This document shows positions 6,501-8,158 of a stretch of DNA of 8,158 nucleotides, one piece after another (the stretch's first letter is position 1; each line of letters starts with the position of its first letter). The notes below the pieces were generated by a model that saw only the letters and a list, made by a program, of their open reading frames with translations, made no database searches and had not been told where the DNA came from. Made by a program: the position numbers and the translations under genes. Source of the stretch: Pseudomonadota bacterium. GTDB lineage: Bacteria; Pseudomonadota; Gammaproteobacteria; Acidithiobacillales; Acidithiobacillaceae. The stretch spans positions 1 through 8,158 of the forward strand of contig JAKCBU010000035.1 in the NCBI GenBank assembly GCA_021839095.1, read 5' to 3'.

Positions 6501-6701
6501 ATGTGTTCCAAAGAAGACTTTCATTCCGCGGCGACACCGGAATTTCTGGCGTTTCTGGAAGACGAGGTCCATCAGGAGCCCAAACCACTGACCCGTGCGC
6601 CGATCCGGGGATGGATACAGGTGGCCTTCTGGGGACTGCGTATTTATATCGCGGTCATGCTAATCATGGTGGCCATCGGTTTTGCGCGCGGTATACATTG
6701 A
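6501..6701 (+). CDS. 66-residue single-span membrane protein of unknown function
   Basis: I do not recognise this small protein. The N-terminal 35 residues are hydrophilic and acidic, with many Glu/Asp and two His (H8, H24) and one Cys (C2). A short basic, Pro-containing stretch follows (T31-R-A-P-I-R-G37), then one membrane span at about 40-61 and a short tail ending in R63-G-I-H66. The positive-inside rule is ambiguous because Arg lies on both sides of the span (R32, R36 and R63). The start is supported by GAGGAG 6 nt before the ATG and by only 10 nt of spacing from the NRAMP stop. A longer in-frame reading from 6429 would overlap the transporter gene and is rejected. Its linkage suggests an accessory or regulatory subunit of the metal transporter, as small membrane proteins are for other transporters, but nothing in the sequence proves it. 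Confidence 0.65.
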   Translation: MCSKEDFHSAATPEFLAFLEDEVHQEPKPLTRAPIRGWIQVAFWGLRIYIAVMLIMVAIGFARGIH

Positions 6702-6732
6702 TCGGGGAGAGCAGGACAGTGCAGAGCACGCA

Positions 6733-8158
6733 ATGACATCCTCATCAAAGCCCGTTTCCGTATCTGCTTTTCGTCTGGACTGGCCAGCAAAAGTCATTTT
6801 CTTCGCCATCCTGTCATCCATTTTTTTGGCGGCAATGGACCAGACCGTGGTCTCCACCGCTCTGCCGACCATCGCCCGCGATCTCCATGGTCTGGCCAAA
6901 CTACCCTGGATTGTGACCGCTTATCTGCTGACCTCCACCGTCTGTTTGCCGGTATACGGTAAAATGGGGGATCTTCTGGGGCGCAAGTATCTCCTGCAAT
7001 CGGCAGTGTTGCTGTTTTTGGCAGGATCGATTTTGTCCGGTCAGGCGCAAACCATTGACGAGCTGATTGTGTTTCGGGCCTTGCAGGGTATTGGCGGTGG
7101 CGGCTTGTTGGTGACCGCCATCGCCTCCATCTCGGACTTCATTCCCATTACCCAGCGCAGCCGTTATCAGGGGCTGGTGGGCGCCGCCTTTGGTCTCGCG
7201 ACACTGGTCGGGCCCTTTCTCGGTGGCTTCATCGTTGAGACCATGGGCTGGCGTTGGATATTCTATGTCAATGTGCCCATCGGTATATTTGCCTTTTTCA
7301 TCATCGGCTTCGCCTTTCCCAGACCGAAAATGGCCGAAAAGGTGCAGATGGATGTACCGGGAACGGTCCTGCTGACCACCAGCCTGAGCGCTCTGGTGTT
7401 ATTCGCCAGCGTGTCCGGGACGGTGTTGCCCTGGGATTCCGCTGGACCATGGCTCCTTCTCGCCGCAGGGCTGGGCGCGTTCGGCGGATTTATACGGACC
7501 GAGCGGCATCATCCGGAACCTCTGTTGCCGCTCGCTTTTTTTCGTTTCAGAACTTTTTCGCTGAGCGTAATCATCTCTTTTTTTGTCGGGGTGGCGATGC
7601 TCGGCTCTGTTAGCTTTTTGCCCATTTATTTGCAGGATGTGCGTGGTTTCTCGCCGACTGCCTCCGGTCTGGAACTGCTATTTCTGCTCCTGGGCATGCT
7701 GGCAATGTCGGTGCTGACCGGGCGCAGGATCAGCCGGACTCAGCGTTATCGGGAGTTTCCCATCGCCGGCGCCCTGCTCATCACCCTGGCGCTTGGGCTG
7801 CTTTCCATGCTCGGGCAGCATACGCCCATGTGGCGCATCGACGCGGTGCTGGTGCTGCTGGGACTGGGACTGGGCACGACCATGCAGGTGCTGGTGCTCT
7901 CGGCCCAGCTTGCGGTGCCGCATCGCCACCTGGGGGTGGCGACGTCAACCGTCACCCTGTTCCGTTCCATGGGTGGCACTCTGGGGGTTGCGGCTTTCGG
8001 CGCCGTGTTTTCTGCCTTTTTGGCGGGGGCGTCTCACGGTAATGTCCAGGAGGGGGCGCCTGCCCTGATCGTCCAGACGCTGCATACGGACTTTTTGATC
8101 GCAGCGCTGTTCAGTTTTGCCGCATCGGTCTGTGCGTGGTTTTTGGAGGATATGCACG
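6733..8158 (+). CDS. DHA2-type (EmrB/QacA-like) MFS exporter, 3' end cut by window
   Basis: This is a major facilitator superfamily proton-driven exporter of the 14-span DHA2 (EmrB/QacA) group; 475 residues are present and the frame is still open at the window edge. Motifs seen: the first span with AAMDQTVVSTALPTIARDL (33-51, the DHA2 'LDxTIVNVALP' type, Asp36), motif A GKMGDLLGRKY (76-86), RALQGIGGGG (115-124), motif C GLATLVGPFLGGF (154-166) and the DHA2 hallmark WRWIFYVNVPIG (173-184). Further spans run to the end. Typical members have about 480-530 residues, so only a short tail is missing. The ATG at 6733 is the only reasonable start: no in-frame start codon lies between it and the preceding gene. 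Its ribosome site is weak (GCAGAG 6-7 nt before; AGGA 16 nt before). It is 31 nt after the small gene and probably in the same transcript. The substrate (drug, metabolite or siderophore) is unknown. Confidence 0.88.
   Translation, partial: MTSSSKPVSVSAFRLDWPAKVIFFAILSSIFLAAMDQTVVSTALPTIARDLHGLAKLPWIVTAYLLTSTVCLPVYGKMGDLLGRKYLLQSAVLLFLAGSILSGQAQTIDELIVFRALQGIGGGGLLVTAIASISDFIPITQRSRYQGLVGAAFGLATLVGPFLGGFIVETMGWRWIFYVNVPIGIFAFFIIGFAFPRPKMAEKVQMDVPGTVLLTTSLSALVLFASVSGTVLPWDSAGPWLLLAAGLGAFGGFIRTERHHPEPLLPLAFFRFRTFSLSVIISFFVGVAMLGSVSFLPIYLQDVRGFSPTASGLELLFLLLGMLAMSVLTGRRISRTQRYREFPIAGALLITLALGLLSMLGQHTPMWRIDAVLVLLGLGLGTTMQVLVLSAQLAVPHRHLGVATSTVTLFRSMGGTLGVAAFGAVFSAFLAGASHGNVQEGAPALIVQTLHTDFLIAALFSFAASVCAWFLEDMH

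Noticed and set aside
7254..7613. A second plus-strand frame of 119 residues within the MFS gene, and similar frames near 7793-8068
   Set aside because: They are out-of-frame readings of the exporter, whose own frame is open from 6733 to the window end with all family motifs in order.

Overview
The window is a densely packed piece of bacterial chromosome with six complete genes and one cut by the right edge. All but one of the complete genes, and the cut one, belong to recognisable families. The moderately high GC content, proteobacterial-type proteins (a PpiD-like periplasmic folding factor, and a Kup close to the E. coli protein along its length) and ordinary Shine-Dalgarno and sigma70-like signals suggest a gammaproteobacterium-like organism. 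An Acidithiobacillus-type acidophile would fit, but that is an impression and no marker gene here proves it. There are no RNA genes, insertion sequences, CRISPR arrays or phage genes.

Layout: (1) 50-1618, plus strand, a membrane-anchored PpiD/SurA-N-type chaperone that appears to lack the parvulin (prolyl isomerase) domain. (2) 2833-1641, minus strand, a two-gene unit: a DUF4337 membrane protein followed after 11 nt by a PAP2-family lipid phosphatase. The phosphatase converges on the chaperone gene with a 22-nt gap. (3) 2834-3130, a 297-nt divergent intergenic region with candidate promoters for both directions, a 10-nt direct repeat and a kup leader that could fold into alternative hairpins. 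(4) 3131-5044, the potassium transporter Kup. (5) 5120-8158, a set of plus-strand genes behind a good sigma70-like promoter: an NRAMP-superfamily divalent metal transporter with a non-canonical metal site, a 66-residue single-span membrane protein of unknown function 10 nt downstream, and, after 31 nt, a 14-helix DHA2-type drug/metabolite exporter that runs off the window.

The plus-strand half therefore reads as a cation-transport neighbourhood (K+, then a divalent metal, then an exporter), all inner-membrane proteins. The minus-strand pair is also membrane-embedded, and its first member has a histidine-rich cytosol-type tail. Nothing here is a clearly new system. The points most worth following are the NRAMP protein with an altered metal site plus its tightly linked small membrane protein, the parvulin-less PpiD, and the kup leader.
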